From NCBI RefSeq assembly GCF_000689415.1, contig NZ_HG322950.1:2425501-2489500 (forward strand): a stretch of 64,000 nucleotides of DNA. The letters are read 5' to 3'. Position 1 is the first letter of the stretch, and each line of letters starts with the position of its first letter. This document shows, in pieces, positions 12,729 to 21,688 of the stretch. The translations under genes and the position numbers were made by a program. Source of the DNA: Pseudomonas knackmussii B13 (lineage in GTDB: Bacteria; Pseudomonadota; Gammaproteobacteria; Pseudomonadales; Pseudomonadaceae). Under the pieces are notes generated by a model that made no database searches, was not told the origin of the DNA, and worked only from the letters and a program-made list of their open reading frames with translations.

Positions 12729-14234
12729 ATGAAGTCAGATCCGAAAGTGCTGCCGCTCCCCGAGGCGCAGCGCGGGTTGGAAATCGAAGGACACTCCATC
12801 GATTTCATCGAGGAACACGAGCGCACCGACAAGCTCTCGACCCAGGGCCCGTTCTGGTTCGTCGGTAACTTCACCTTCTTCACCATGACCATCGGCTTCG
12901 TCGGCCCCAGCGTCGGCCTGAACGCCATGTGGACGATGATCGCCGGCACCCTCGGCATCATGTTCGGCACCCTGTTCATGGCCTTCCACGGCTCCCAGGG
13001 CCCGCACCTGGGCCTGCCGCAGATGATCCAGTCGCGCGCGCAGTTCGGCTACCGCGGGGTCATCCTGGTGCTGTTGGCCACGCTGTTCGTCTTCGCCGGC
13101 TTCAACATCGTCAACCTCGTGTTGATGATGCAGGGGCTGCACACGCTGTTCCAATGGGGGCCGATGCAGGTGGCCCTGGCGGTCTCGGTGCCGGCGACCC
13201 TGCTGGCGATCCTCGGCCACGACTGGATGCACAAGACCTTCAAGTGGTCGCTGTTCCTTTCCCTGCCGCTCTACGGGCTGATCTCGGTCGCCGTGCTGAT
13301 GGGCTGGATCCACTCCACGCCGGCCGCCGCGGGTACGCCTGAAGCGGTAGCCCTGGGCTTCACCTGGACCGGCTTCGTCGCCCAGTTCGCCGCCGGCGCC
13401 AGCTACAACATCGCCTACGCGCCCTACGTCTCGGACTACTCGCGCTACCTGCCGAAGAACACCTCCAGCGGCAAGCTGATTGCCGCCGTGTTCGTCGGTG
13501 CCTCGCTGTCCGGCGCCTGGATGATCGCCGTCGGCGGCTGGCTGGCCGAGCACCTGCACGCCACCGATGTCCTGGTCGCGCTGAACGCGGTGGGCGCCAG
13601 CTTCGCGCCGCAGCTGGGCACCGTGGTGGTGGCCGTCACCATCCTGGCGTTCCTGCCGGTGATCGCGATGAACATCTACAGCGCCAAGCTCACCACCATC
13701 ACCGGCCTCGACTCGTTCCGGAAGGTCAAGCCGACCGCCAGCGTGCGCATCTGGGCGATCCTCTTCGTGGTGCTGCTGCAACTGGGCGTGGCCATCGCCA
13801 TCAACGCCTCCGGCTCCGGCCTGTCGATGCTCAACATGTACCTGGTGGTGATGCTGTACTTCCTGGTGCCCTGGACCGCGGTCAACCTCACCGACTACTT
13901 CTTCGTGCGCAAGGGCCGCTACGCCATCCCGCACTTCTTCCTGCCCCACGACAACATCTACGGGCACTGGGGTAGCCGTGGGCTGGTCGCCTACCTGATC
14001 GGCTTCGTGGTGATGATCCCGTTCTTCACCATCTACAACGGCGCCGACGAGGTCTTCGTCGGACCCCTGGCCAAGGCCATCGGCGGTGTCGACATGGCCT
14101 GGCTGGTCGGCCTGATCGTCTCCGGCGTCGCCTACTACCTGCTGTGCCTGTCGCTCGACCTGGAGAAAGAGGAAAAGCTCATTCGCCACATCGAGAGCAC
14201 CTCCCCGCATTTCTCCACCGGCAAGACCTGGTAA
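12729..14234 (+). CDS. NCS1-family permease (purine/cytosine permease type)
   Basis: 501 residues with about 12 hydrophobic segments. The family imports nucleobases, hydantoins, thiamine and related ring or amide compounds with H+ or Na+. The N-terminal EHERTDKL…FWFVGNF region and the AAGASYNIAYAPYVSDYSRYLP segment are characteristic. The ATG at 12729 was chosen over a 64-residue upstream extension because it follows GAGAGGAGATAACC and an AACAAGAG near-match to a Crc motif. It probably imports the substrate of this operon; the exact ligand cannot be read from the sequence. Confidence 0.87.
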   Translation: MKSDPKVLPLPEAQRGLEIEGHSIDFIEEHERTDKLSTQGPFWFVGNFTFFTMTIGFVGPSVGLNAMWTMIAGTLGIMFGTLFMAFHGSQGPHLGLPQMIQSRAQFGYRGVILVLLATLFVFAGFNIVNLVLMMQGLHTLFQWGPMQVALAVSVPATLLAILGHDWMHKTFKWSLFLSLPLYGLISVAVLMGWIHSTPAAAGTPEAVALGFTWTGFVAQFAAGASYNIAYAPYVSDYSRYLPKNTSSGKLIAAVFVGASLSGAWMIAVGGWLAEHLHATDVLVALNAVGASFAPQLGTVVVAVTILAFLPVIAMNIYSAKLTTITGLDSFRKVKPTASVRIWAILFVVLLQLGVAIAINASGSGLSMLNMYLVVMLYFLVPWTAVNLTDYFFVRKGRYAIPHFFLPHDNIYGHWGSRGLVAYLIGFVVMIPFFTIYNGADEVFVGPLAKAIGGVDMAWLVGLIVSGVAYYLLCLSLDLEKEEKLIRHIESTSPHFSTGKTW

Positions 14235-14271
14235 CCGAATGGCGCGCTCGCCGCGCCTAGCGAGATCCGAA

Positions 14272-15957
14272 ATGACCAACAAATACGACTACATCATCAT
14301 TGGTGCGGGTTCGGCCGGCTGCGTTTTGGCCAATCGCCTGAGCGAAGACCCGCGTACCTCGGTCCTGGTCCTGGAGTTCGGCGGCAGCGACCGCAGCGTG
14401 ATCATCCAGATGCCCAGCGCGTTCTCCATCCCGATGAACACCAAGAAGTACAACTGGCACTACGAGACCGCCTCCGAGCAGCACCTGGACGGCCGCCGCC
14501 TGCACTGCCCGCGCGGCAAGGTGCTGGGCGGCTCCTCGTCGATCAACGGGCTGGTCTACATCCGTGGCCACGCCTACGACTTCGACGAGTGGGAATCCCT
14601 CGGCGCCAGGGGCTGGGGCTATCGCAACTGCCTGCCGTACTTCAAGCGCGCCGAGGGCTACAAGTTCGGTGGCGACGACTACCGTGGCGCCGAAGGCCCG
14701 CTGGCCACAAACAACGGCAACAACATGCAGAACCCGCTGTATGGCGCCTGGGTCGAGGCTGGCGCGCAGGCCGGCTACATCAAGACCGACGACTGCAACG
14801 GCTACATGCAGGAAGGCTTCGGCGCCATGCACATGACGGTCAAGGACGGTGTGCGCTGGTCCACCGCCAACGCCTACCTGCGCCCGGCCATGCAGCGGCC
14901 GAACCTGACCGTGGTCACCCACGCCATGACCCGCCGCATCCTCCTCGAAGGCAAGCGTGCCATCGGCGTGGAGTACGACGAGGGCGGCAAGACCCACACC
15001 GTCTACTGCGAGCGCGAAGTGCTGGTCAGCTCCGGGCCCATCGGCTCGCCGCACCTGCTGCAACGCTCCGGCATCGGCCCGGCGGCGGTGCTGCGCAAGG
15101 CCGGCATCGAGGTGCGCCACGACCTGCCCGGGGTCGGCGAGAGCCTGCAAGACCACTCGGAAATCTACATCCAGTACGCCTGCAAGGAGCCGGTCACCCT
15201 CAACGGCAAGATGAGCCTGCTGGGCAAGGCGCTGATCGGCCTGCGCTGGCTGCTGTTCAAGGACGGCCTGGGGGCGAGCAACCACTTCGAGGCCGGCGGC
15301 TTCATCCGCTCGTCCAAGGGCCTGCGCTGGCCGGACATCCAGTTCCACTTCCTGCCCGCAGCCATGCGCTACGACGGCGACAAGCCGTTCAAGGGCCACG
15401 GCTTCATGATCCTCACCGGGCCGAACAAGCCCAAGAGCCGCGGCTACGTGCGCGCCGTTTCGGCCGACCCGTACCAGCACCCGGAAATCCGCTTCAACTA
15501 CCTGGAGAGCGAGGAGGACCGCGAGGGCTTCCGCCGCTGTGTGCGCCTGACCCGCGAGATCATCGGCCAGCCGGCCATGGACCGCTTCCGCGGGGAGGAA
15601 CTGGCGCCCGGCCCGCAGGTGCAGACCGACGAGGAGATCGACGCCTTCGTCCGCGCCAACATGGAAAGCACCATGCATCCGTGCGGCTCCTGCCGGATGG
15701 GCGAGGACGATCTGGCGGTGGTCGATTCCGAGCTGCGCGTGCGCGGCATCCAGGGCCTGCGAGTGATCGACTCCTCGGTGTTCCCCACCGAGCCCAACGG
15801 CAACCTCAACGCGCCGACCATCATGCTCGCCGAGCGCGCCTCGGACCTGGTGCGCGGCCGCGAGATGCTGGCGCCGGCGAACGTGCCGGTGGGGGTGGTG
15901 GAGGACTGGGAAGAGAACCAGCGCAGCCGCGCGCCGGTGCGCCAGGTCAGCGCCTGA
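14272..15957 (+). CDS. GMC-family FAD alcohol dehydrogenase (choline dehydrogenase-like)
   Basis: 561 residues. The N-terminal FAD-binding motif is IIGAGSAGCVLANRL, followed by the GMC signature GKVLGGSSSINGLVYIRGH. The catalytic C-terminal part holds MHPCGSCRMGE and PNGNLNAPTIMLAERASD. It would oxidise a primary alcohol to the aldehyde and pass electrons to the quinone pool. It lies 37 bp after the permease and is the last gene of the set. A choline role is possible, but betB/betI are absent and a ureohydrolase is present, so another amino- or guanidino-alcohol seems as likely. Confidence 0.88.
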   Translation: MTNKYDYIIIGAGSAGCVLANRLSEDPRTSVLVLEFGGSDRSVIIQMPSAFSIPMNTKKYNWHYETASEQHLDGRRLHCPRGKVLGGSSSINGLVYIRGHAYDFDEWESLGARGWGYRNCLPYFKRAEGYKFGGDDYRGAEGPLATNNGNNMQNPLYGAWVEAGAQAGYIKTDDCNGYMQEGFGAMHMTVKDGVRWSTANAYLRPAMQRPNLTVVTHAMTRRILLEGKRAIGVEYDEGGKTHTVYCEREVLVSSGPIGSPHLLQRSGIGPAAVLRKAGIEVRHDLPGVGESLQDHSEIYIQYACKEPVTLNGKMSLLGKALIGLRWLLFKDGLGASNHFEAGGFIRSSKGLRWPDIQFHFLPAAMRYDGDKPFKGHGFMILTGPNKPKSRGYVRAVSADPYQHPEIRFNYLESEEDREGFRRCVRLTREIIGQPAMDRFRGEELAPGPQVQTDEEIDAFVRANMESTMHPCGSCRMGEDDLAVVDSELRVRGIQGLRVIDSSVFPTEPNGNLNAPTIMLAERASDLVRGREMLAPANVPVGVVEDWEENQRSRAPVRQVSA

Positions 15958-15976
15958 TGGCAGCGGGCCGGTCGCG

Positions 15977-16498
15977 TCAGGCCGGCCCGCTCGCGAACGC
16001 CGCCAGATGGAGCTGGCGGTACGCGGCCACCAGCTGATCGAGCGAGAAGGCCAGGTTGCGCCCGCTCGGGTTGGGCAGGACCCAGACTGCCGCACCGCCG
16101 AAGCGGGTCGCTTGCAGCCCCCAGGCGACATCGCGCTGGCCGGACAAGGCGCAATAGGCCGGCTTGCCGAGAAAGGCCAGGAAGCGCGGGGCATAGCGTC
16201 GGACCTTGGCTTCGAAAGCTTGCGCCGCCGCAGCGAATTCCTGCCGGCTGAGCTGATCGGCGCTCGCCGTTGGTCGCTCGACCACGGCCGTCAGCCCGCA
16301 ACGGTATTGCAGGAGCGTCCGGTCCTGTTCCGGGCGCATTTCCTCGGGCGTGAAACCGGCCCGGTGCAGGGTGCGCCAGAAGCGATTGCTCCTTCCGGCG
16401 AAGTGATGCCCCTGGGCCGCCGCCTTGAGCCCGGGATTGATGCCGCAGAAGAGCACTGCCAGGTGCTCGGCGACGATGTCTTCCAGTCTTGCGTCCAC
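15977..16498 (-). CDS. mug: Mismatch-specific uracil/thymine DNA glycosylase
   Basis: 173 residues from a GTG start at 16498 with GAGG eight bases upstream. It removes uracil, thymine or ethenocytosine from mismatches with guanine. The catalytic-site motif FCGINPGL (Asn in GINPG), RSNRFWRTLHRAGF and the helix-insertion motif LPNPSGRN match E. coli Mug closely along the whole length. The start codon lies 11 bp after the tetR stop, so it is probably co-transcribed with that regulator. Its 3' end is tail-to-tail with the GMC gene. Confidence 0.93.
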   Translation of the reverse strand: MDARLEDIVAEHLAVLFCGINPGLKAAAQGHHFAGRSNRFWRTLHRAGFTPEEMRPEQDRTLLQYRCGLTAVVERPTASADQLSRQEFAAAAQAFEAKVRRYAPRFLAFLGKPAYCALSGQRDVAWGLQATRFGGAAVWVLPNPSGRNLAFSLDQLVAAYRQLHLAAFASGPA

Positions 16499-16509
16499 GC
16501 CGGACCTCG

Positions 16510-17133
16510 CTAACTGCAGATCACTTCGACCGCATTGCGCGCCAGCTCGCTCAGCTCGGCGCGTGGCACGCCGGCCCGTGCGCGGATCGAAATGCTGTGC
16601 AGCAGGGCAGAGGACAGCACGGCGAGGGCCGCCGGGTCCGCATTGGCCTTTAGCTCGCCGGCCTCGACCGCCACCCGCAGGCGCTGTTCGAGGTCCGCGT
16701 CGAGCTTGTTCAGCAGGTGCGCGAGGATCGCGCGTATCTCCGGGTCCTCGACGGACTCGGTGGTCGCCGTGCCGATGGCGAAGCAGCCGCGCGGCTGGCC
16801 GTCGCCGGAGAAATAGATCGATAGCTGGCCCTCGTAGAAGCGCAGCAGGGCCTCGCGCAGGGACAGGCTGCTGTCGGCCAGCGCCGCCTGCATGGCTGCT
16901 GCCGCCGTTTTCCAGTACTGCTCCAGCGCCTTGATGTAGAGGGCGTGCTTGTCGCCGAAGGCCGCGTACAGGCTCGGCCGGTTCATGCCGGCCGCGGTGG
17001 CGATGCTGTCCAGGGAGGCGGCGGCGTACCCGGTATTCCAGAACACGCCCAGCGCCTGCTGCAGCGCCGCATCGGGGTCGTAGGCGCGCGGGCGGCCGCG
17101 GCCCTTTTTCTCGTCGGTATTTTTTTGTGCCAT
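16510..17133 (-). CDS. TetR-family repressor of the adjacent efflux operon
   Basis: 207 residues. The N-terminal helix-turn-helix reads LDSIATAAGMNRPSLYAAFGDKHALYIKAL; the rest is a helical ligand-binding domain. The ATG at 17133 is preceded by AAGGA, although the spacing is long (13 bp). It diverges from an HlyD-MFS-NodT operon, the usual arrangement for a local repressor released by a pump substrate. A palindrome over its own start codon suggests autoregulation. Confidence 0.88.
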   Translation of the reverse strand: MAQKNTDEKKGRGRPRAYDPDAALQQALGVFWNTGYAAASLDSIATAAGMNRPSLYAAFGDKHALYIKALEQYWKTAAAAMQAALADSSLSLREALLRFYEGQLSIYFSGDGQPRGCFAIGTATTESVEDPEIRAILAHLLNKLDADLEQRLRVAVEAGELKANADPAALAVLSSALLHSISIRARAGVPRAELSELARNAVEVICS

Positions 17134-17143
17134 GGTGTACAAA
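17120..17143. promoter_or_regulatory. Possible TetR operator over the tetR start codon
   Basis: 7-bp arms TTTTTGT and ACAAAAA flank a 10-bp centre containing the start codon of tetR. A second GCACAAAA half-site occurs near 17189. The placement suits autorepression. The rest of the 318-bp divergent spacer (17134-17451) shows only a GC hairpin at 17236-17254. Confidence 0.45.
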
Positions 17144-17451
17144 AATCCTTGAGCGTCGTTCGGGTTGGGGATATTCTGACATCGTCGCACAAAATTCGGG
17201 AAGCACAAGTTCCCGTCTTCCAGGCTTGTCGTGACGGCGCCCGAACGGGGCGCCCAAGCGGTTGGACCGGTGCGGCGGAGCGATCCTCCTGGCCGCACGC
17301 GGTGCGACCGGATTTGTGGGAGCGGTTGGCTGGGCGTCGAACGCAGTGCCAGTTCCACCGGGCTTGATTCCTCACAGTAACGATTGACGTCAGGGCCGCA
17401 GGCGACCGAGCAGGTGTCCGCCCGCAATCCCGGTAACAGGTGCATACGATC

Positions 17452-18585
17452 ATGACTAGCCAAATCGACATCAAAGCTGGCGCTGCTCTTGAGGAGCCTG
17501 CGCCCAACGCGGCCGGCAAGCCGACCCGCAAACCCCTGAAAGCGCGGTTGCGGCCGTGGCTCATGACGGGTTTCCCCCTGCTGCTGGCGGCAGCGGGCTA
17601 CGCCTACCACAGCGCGAACCAGCCCTTCGTCTCCACCGACAACGCCTATGCGCGGGTGGCGCGGACTTCAGTCAACGCACGCATTTCCGGGCAGGTCGTG
17701 GAAATAGCGGTCGAAGACAACCAGCACGTGCGCAAGGGCCAGCTGCTGTTCCGCATCAACCCCGAGCCGTTCCAGATCACGGTCGACCGTGCCGAGGCGC
17801 AACTGGCCAATGCACGGCTGCGCATCGAAGGGCTCAAGGCGAGTTACCGCCAGCAGCAGGCCGATCTGCAGGGCGCCCGCGAAATGGCCGACTTCGACCA
17901 GAAGGAGTTCGCCCGCAAGCAGGCGCTGGTTGCCAGTCAGTTCGTCTCCCAGGCGATCTATGACCGCGCGAATACCGACCTCAAGGTCGCCCGGCAGCGC
18001 ATCGCCTCCATCGAGCAGCAGATCGCCAATACGGTGGTCGCCCTGAGCGGCAATCCGAACATCGATGTCGACAGCCACCCGACCGTGCGCGAAGCGAAAG
18101 CCCAGCTGGACGAGGCGCGGCTGTACCTCTCCTACACGAGCGTCTATGCGCCAGACGACGGCATCGTCGCCAAGGTCGACGACCTGCAGGTGGGCAACTA
18201 CCTGAACAATGGCGCGCCGGCCTTCGCCCTGCTGTCGAGCAGCAAGGTCTGGGTCGAGGCCAACTTCCGCGAGACCGAAGTCACCCACATGCGCCCCGGC
18301 CAGGTCGCGAGCATCAGCCTGGACACCTACCCGGACCACCGCTTCAAGGCCCACGTGGTGAGCATGAGCCCCGGCGCCGGCTCGGACTTCGCGCTGTTGC
18401 CGCCGGAGAACGCCACGGGCAACTGGGTGAAGGTCGTGCAGCGGGTGCCGGTGCGCCTCGAACTCGACGAGGTCGACCCCTTCCTGCCGCTGTACTCCGG
18501 CATCAGCGCGACGGTGAAGGTCGATACCGGCTACCGCGCGCCCTGGTGGCATCCGCTGAAATCGCTGTTCACCGCGGGGACCTGA
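17452..18585 (+). CDS. HlyD/EmrA-type membrane fusion protein
   Basis: 377 residues from the ATG at 17452; a GTG four codons upstream (17440) is an alternative. One N-terminal membrane segment (about residues 38-52) is followed by the beta-barrel/lipoyl half-motifs (VSTDNAYARV, ISGQVVEIAVEDNQHVRKGQLLFRI) and a coiled-coil hairpin (about 110-190). It bridges the inner-membrane transporter encoded 2 bp downstream to the outer-membrane channel. The spacing and order are those of an EmrAB-TolC-like tripartite pump. Confidence 0.93.
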   Translation: MTSQIDIKAGAALEEPAPNAAGKPTRKPLKARLRPWLMTGFPLLLAAAGYAYHSANQPFVSTDNAYARVARTSVNARISGQVVEIAVEDNQHVRKGQLLFRINPEPFQITVDRAEAQLANARLRIEGLKASYRQQQADLQGAREMADFDQKEFARKQALVASQFVSQAIYDRANTDLKVARQRIASIEQQIANTVVALSGNPNIDVDSHPTVREAKAQLDEARLYLSYTSVYAPDDGIVAKVDDLQVGNYLNNGAPAFALLSSSKVWVEANFRETEVTHMRPGQVASISLDTYPDHRFKAHVVSMSPGAGSDFALLPPENATGNWVKVVQRVPVRLELDEVDPFLPLYSGISATVKVDTGYRAPWWHPLKSLFTAGT

Positions 18586-18587
18586 CC

Positions 18588-20087
18588 ATGAACGCCACTG
18601 CCATTGCCCATCCGACGGAGGAGGGTGCGCGAGCGCTGCGTTACGCGGCACTGCTGGCGACCTACCTGCAATCGGTGAACCTCCCGCTGCCCAATGCCGC
18701 GCTGCGTTTCATCCAGGGCAGCCTGTCGATGGCCGACGACCAGGTCGGCTGGATCTTCACGGCGTACTTCGCGGCGAGCGCCATCACCCTGCCGATTGCC
18801 TCATGGCTTGCCGCGCGCTTCGGCCTGCGCCGGGTCTATTTGCTGGCGCTGGCGGTGTTCGCCCTAGGCCTGGTGCTGGCGACGCTGTCGACCACGCCGC
18901 TGGCCTTCAGCGGCGCGCGCATCATCCAGGGCGCGGCGAGCGGCGTGCTGGGGCCGCTGTCGATGGCCATCGCGCTGGAGACGCTGCCCGCCGCCCGGCG
19001 TGCGAAGTTCGGCGTGGTGCTCACGGCCATCGTGCTGTCGGGCATCGCCACCGGGCCGAGCATCGGCGGTTGGGTCAGTGACCTGTTCGGCTGGCGCTGG
19101 ATGTTCTACCTCGGCTTGCCGGTGACGGCCTACATTGTCCTCGTGATGGGCTTGTCGCTCGCCGAGAAGAAGGCCGCGCAGCGTCCGCCGTTCGACTTCT
19201 TCGGCTACGGCAGCTTCACCCTGGGCGTGATTGGCCTGCAGCTGCTGCTCGACCGGGGCGAGCGCCTGGACTGGTTCGCCTCGACGGAAATCTGCGTAGA
19301 AGCACTGGCCAGCGCGCTGGGCTTCTACCTGTTCGCCGTGCACCGGCTGACCACGAAGACGCACTTCCTCGGCAAGCATCTGTTCCGCGACCGCAACTTC
19401 GTGCTGTCGACGGTGATCTTCTTCGCCCTGGGCTTCGTGCTGCTGCCGACCCTGGCGCTGACCTCGCCGATGCTCGACGAAATCCTCGGCTACCCGCCGA
19501 TCACCACCGGCTGCCTGACGCTGCCGCGCGGGGCAGGGCTGGTCGGCGCCTTCCTTCTCGCTGCGCGCATGCCCGAGCGCATCGACCCGCGCCTGGTGGT
19601 CGCGGCCGGCGTGGCGCTGGTCGCCTACGCCAACTGGCTGATGCTCGGCTATTCGCCGCTGATGGACTGGCGGCCGGTCGCCGTCGCCGGCGCGCTCCAG
19701 GGCATCGGCCTGGGCGTGCTGATGCCGTCGATCAGTAAGGTCGCATTCAGCACCCTCGATCCGCAGTTCCGTCCGGAAGCCACCGGGCTGTTCAACCTGG
19801 CGCGCATCTACGGCAGCACCCTCGGCATCGCGATCGTGCAGACGTACTTCTTCAACAACATGCAGGCGATGCACATGGCGCTGGGCGGCAATCTCACCCC
19901 GTTCCACGGCGCCGGCGCGGCCCTCGCCGCATCGAGCGCTTCGCCCGCGCTGCTCGGGCTGAACGAGATGCTCACCGGGCAGGCCGCCTTCGTCTCGGTC
20001 CTCGGCCAGTTCAAGGTGCTGATGCTGGCGATGCTGGCGGTCGCACCGCTGGTTCCTTTCCTGCGCAAGCCGAACCCGGCCAGCTAG
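18588..20087 (+). CDS. MFS drug transporter, DHA2 (EmrB) family
   Basis: 499 residues with about 14 hydrophobic helices, the DHA2 topology. It is the proton-driven inner-membrane component of the pump. RIIQGAASGVLGPLSMAIALETLP and GPSIGGWVSDLFGWRWMFYL correspond to the conserved loops and antiporter motif C region of the family. The start codon follows the hlyD stop by 2 bp, so translation is coupled. The substrate is unknown. The linked aldo/keto reductase hints at export or detoxification of reactive carbonyls or phenolics (inference). Confidence 0.92.
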   Translation: MNATAIAHPTEEGARALRYAALLATYLQSVNLPLPNAALRFIQGSLSMADDQVGWIFTAYFAASAITLPIASWLAARFGLRRVYLLALAVFALGLVLATLSTTPLAFSGARIIQGAASGVLGPLSMAIALETLPAARRAKFGVVLTAIVLSGIATGPSIGGWVSDLFGWRWMFYLGLPVTAYIVLVMGLSLAEKKAAQRPPFDFFGYGSFTLGVIGLQLLLDRGERLDWFASTEICVEALASALGFYLFAVHRLTTKTHFLGKHLFRDRNFVLSTVIFFALGFVLLPTLALTSPMLDEILGYPPITTGCLTLPRGAGLVGAFLLAARMPERIDPRLVVAAGVALVAYANWLMLGYSPLMDWRPVAVAGALQGIGLGVLMPSISKVAFSTLDPQFRPEATGLFNLARIYGSTLGIAIVQTYFFNNMQAMHMALGGNLTPFHGAGAALAASSASPALLGLNEMLTGQAAFVSVLGQFKVLMLAMLAVAPLVPFLRKPNPAS

Positions 20088-20106
20088 TTTTCGTGGAGTC
20101 AGGCAG

Positions 20107-21594
20107 ATGAACACTCACGCATCGATTCGCAACAGCCAGCGCCCGTTCTTCAAGGCGAGTGCGCTTGCAACCTTCATGGCGCTGTCGGCCTGCACGGTCG
20201 GCCCGGACTTCAAGACGCCGGCACCCAGCCCGTCGCAGCACTACGACCGCCAGGCCGAGCAGCGCCTGGGGCAGGGCGAGGGCAACGACCAGCGCATCGA
20301 CTCCGGCAAGCCGGTCAGCGGCGACTGGTGGAGCGCCTTCGGCTCGACCAAGCTCGACGCCGTAGTGCGCCGGGCGATTGCCGGCAACCTGGAGCTGGCA
20401 GCGGCAGACGCGACCATCCGCCAGGCGGCGGCGTCGGTCGCCGCCGCGCAAGGGGCGCTGTATCCGCAGGTGAGCCTGGGTGCCGCGGGCGGACGCCAGC
20501 GCACGCACAACGGGCCGGAGCCCATGGTGGCCAACTTCTATGCGATAGGGCCGCAGGTGAACTTCGACCTCGATGCCTTCGGCGGCACCCGCCGGCAGAT
20601 CGAGCGGCAGGACGCCCTGACCGAGTTGCAGAAGCATCGCTACGAGGCCGCCTACCTCACCCTGACCGGCAACGTCGCCAGCCAGGCCCTGCTGATCGCC
20701 TCGGCCAATGCGCAGATCGAAGCCGTGCAGCAACTGCTCGCCAACGATGCGAAGAACCTCGAACTCGTGCGCCTGGCGAAGCTCAACGGCAGCACCACGC
20801 AGATCGACGTCTCGCTGGCCGAAACGCGCCTCGCCCAGGACCGCACATTGCTGCCGCCGCTCGCCCAGCAGCGCGATGCGGCGCGCCATGCGCTGGCGAT
20901 CCTGACCGGCAACGGGCCGGCGGACTGGGTGGCTCCGGACTTCGCGCTGACGGAGTTCAGCCTGCCGTCGAACGTGCCGCTCAGCCTGCCTTCGGAGCTC
21001 GCCCGCCAGCGGCCGGACGTGCTGCAGGCCGAGGCCGAGCTGCACATGGCCAGCGCCGAGATTGGCATCGCCACGGCGAACCTCTATCCGCACGTCGAGC
21101 TGTCGGCATCGCTGGCCATGTCGGCGGCCGGCAATGGCGGCGCGGCGCTCTGGAACCTGGTCGCCGGCGTGGCCGGCCCGCTGTTCGACGGCGGCACCCG
21201 CGAGGCCGAGCGCCAGGCATCGGTCGCGGGCTACCAGGCCTCGCTCGCCGGCTACCGGCAGACCCTGATCCAGTCCTTCGGCCAGGTCGCCGATACCCTG
21301 CAGGCGATGAACCACGACGCCGAGCAGGGCCAGGCCCAGGCCGATGCGCTGCAGGCCGCGGCCACCAGCCGGCAGCTGAACCAGCAGGCCTACGCCCAGG
21401 GCGAGAACAGCGTGCTGCAGGTGCTGGAGGCCGAGCGGGCCTACGAGCAGGCGCTGCTAGGCGACATCCGCGCCAGGACCGCGCGCTACCTCGACACTGT
21501 GCAGCTGTTCGTCGCGCTGGGCGGCAACTCGGTCGGCGTCTTCGAGCAGCAAGTCGCGGGCGCCGAAGCGCGCAAGCCAGCCCCGCGTTCCTGA
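20107..21594 (+). CDS. Outer-membrane efflux lipoprotein (NodT family)
   Basis: 495 residues. An N-terminal signal ends in the lipobox LSAC (MALSACTVGPDF), followed by the two repeated outer-membrane efflux protein domains. The motifs VAAAQGALYPQVSLGA and IGIATANLYPHVELSA are the repeat-equivalent helices. It would form the trimeric channel completing the HlyD-EmrB pump. It starts 19 bp after the MFS gene. Confidence 0.93.
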   Translation: MNTHASIRNSQRPFFKASALATFMALSACTVGPDFKTPAPSPSQHYDRQAEQRLGQGEGNDQRIDSGKPVSGDWWSAFGSTKLDAVVRRAIAGNLELAAADATIRQAAASVAAAQGALYPQVSLGAAGGRQRTHNGPEPMVANFYAIGPQVNFDLDAFGGTRRQIERQDALTELQKHRYEAAYLTLTGNVASQALLIASANAQIEAVQQLLANDAKNLELVRLAKLNGSTTQIDVSLAETRLAQDRTLLPPLAQQRDAARHALAILTGNGPADWVAPDFALTEFSLPSNVPLSLPSELARQRPDVLQAEAELHMASAEIGIATANLYPHVELSASLAMSAAGNGGAALWNLVAGVAGPLFDGGTREAERQASVAGYQASLAGYRQTLIQSFGQVADTLQAMNHDAEQGQAQADALQAAATSRQLNQQAYAQGENSVLQVLEAERAYEQALLGDIRARTARYLDTVQLFVALGGNSVGVFEQQVAGAEARKPAPRS

Positions 21595-21688
21595 TTCCCC
21601 CTTCGCCATGCCCCAGGTACGGCCCCGCCAGCGGCGTCGCAACCCGTGTCGTGCGCGTTATTCGGGTTTCATCCAGAGGAGAAAGACC

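Noticed and set aside
14272..15957. Naming the GMC gene betA
   Set aside because: Family resemblance to choline dehydrogenase is clear, but betB and betI are absent and the operon context points to another substrate.
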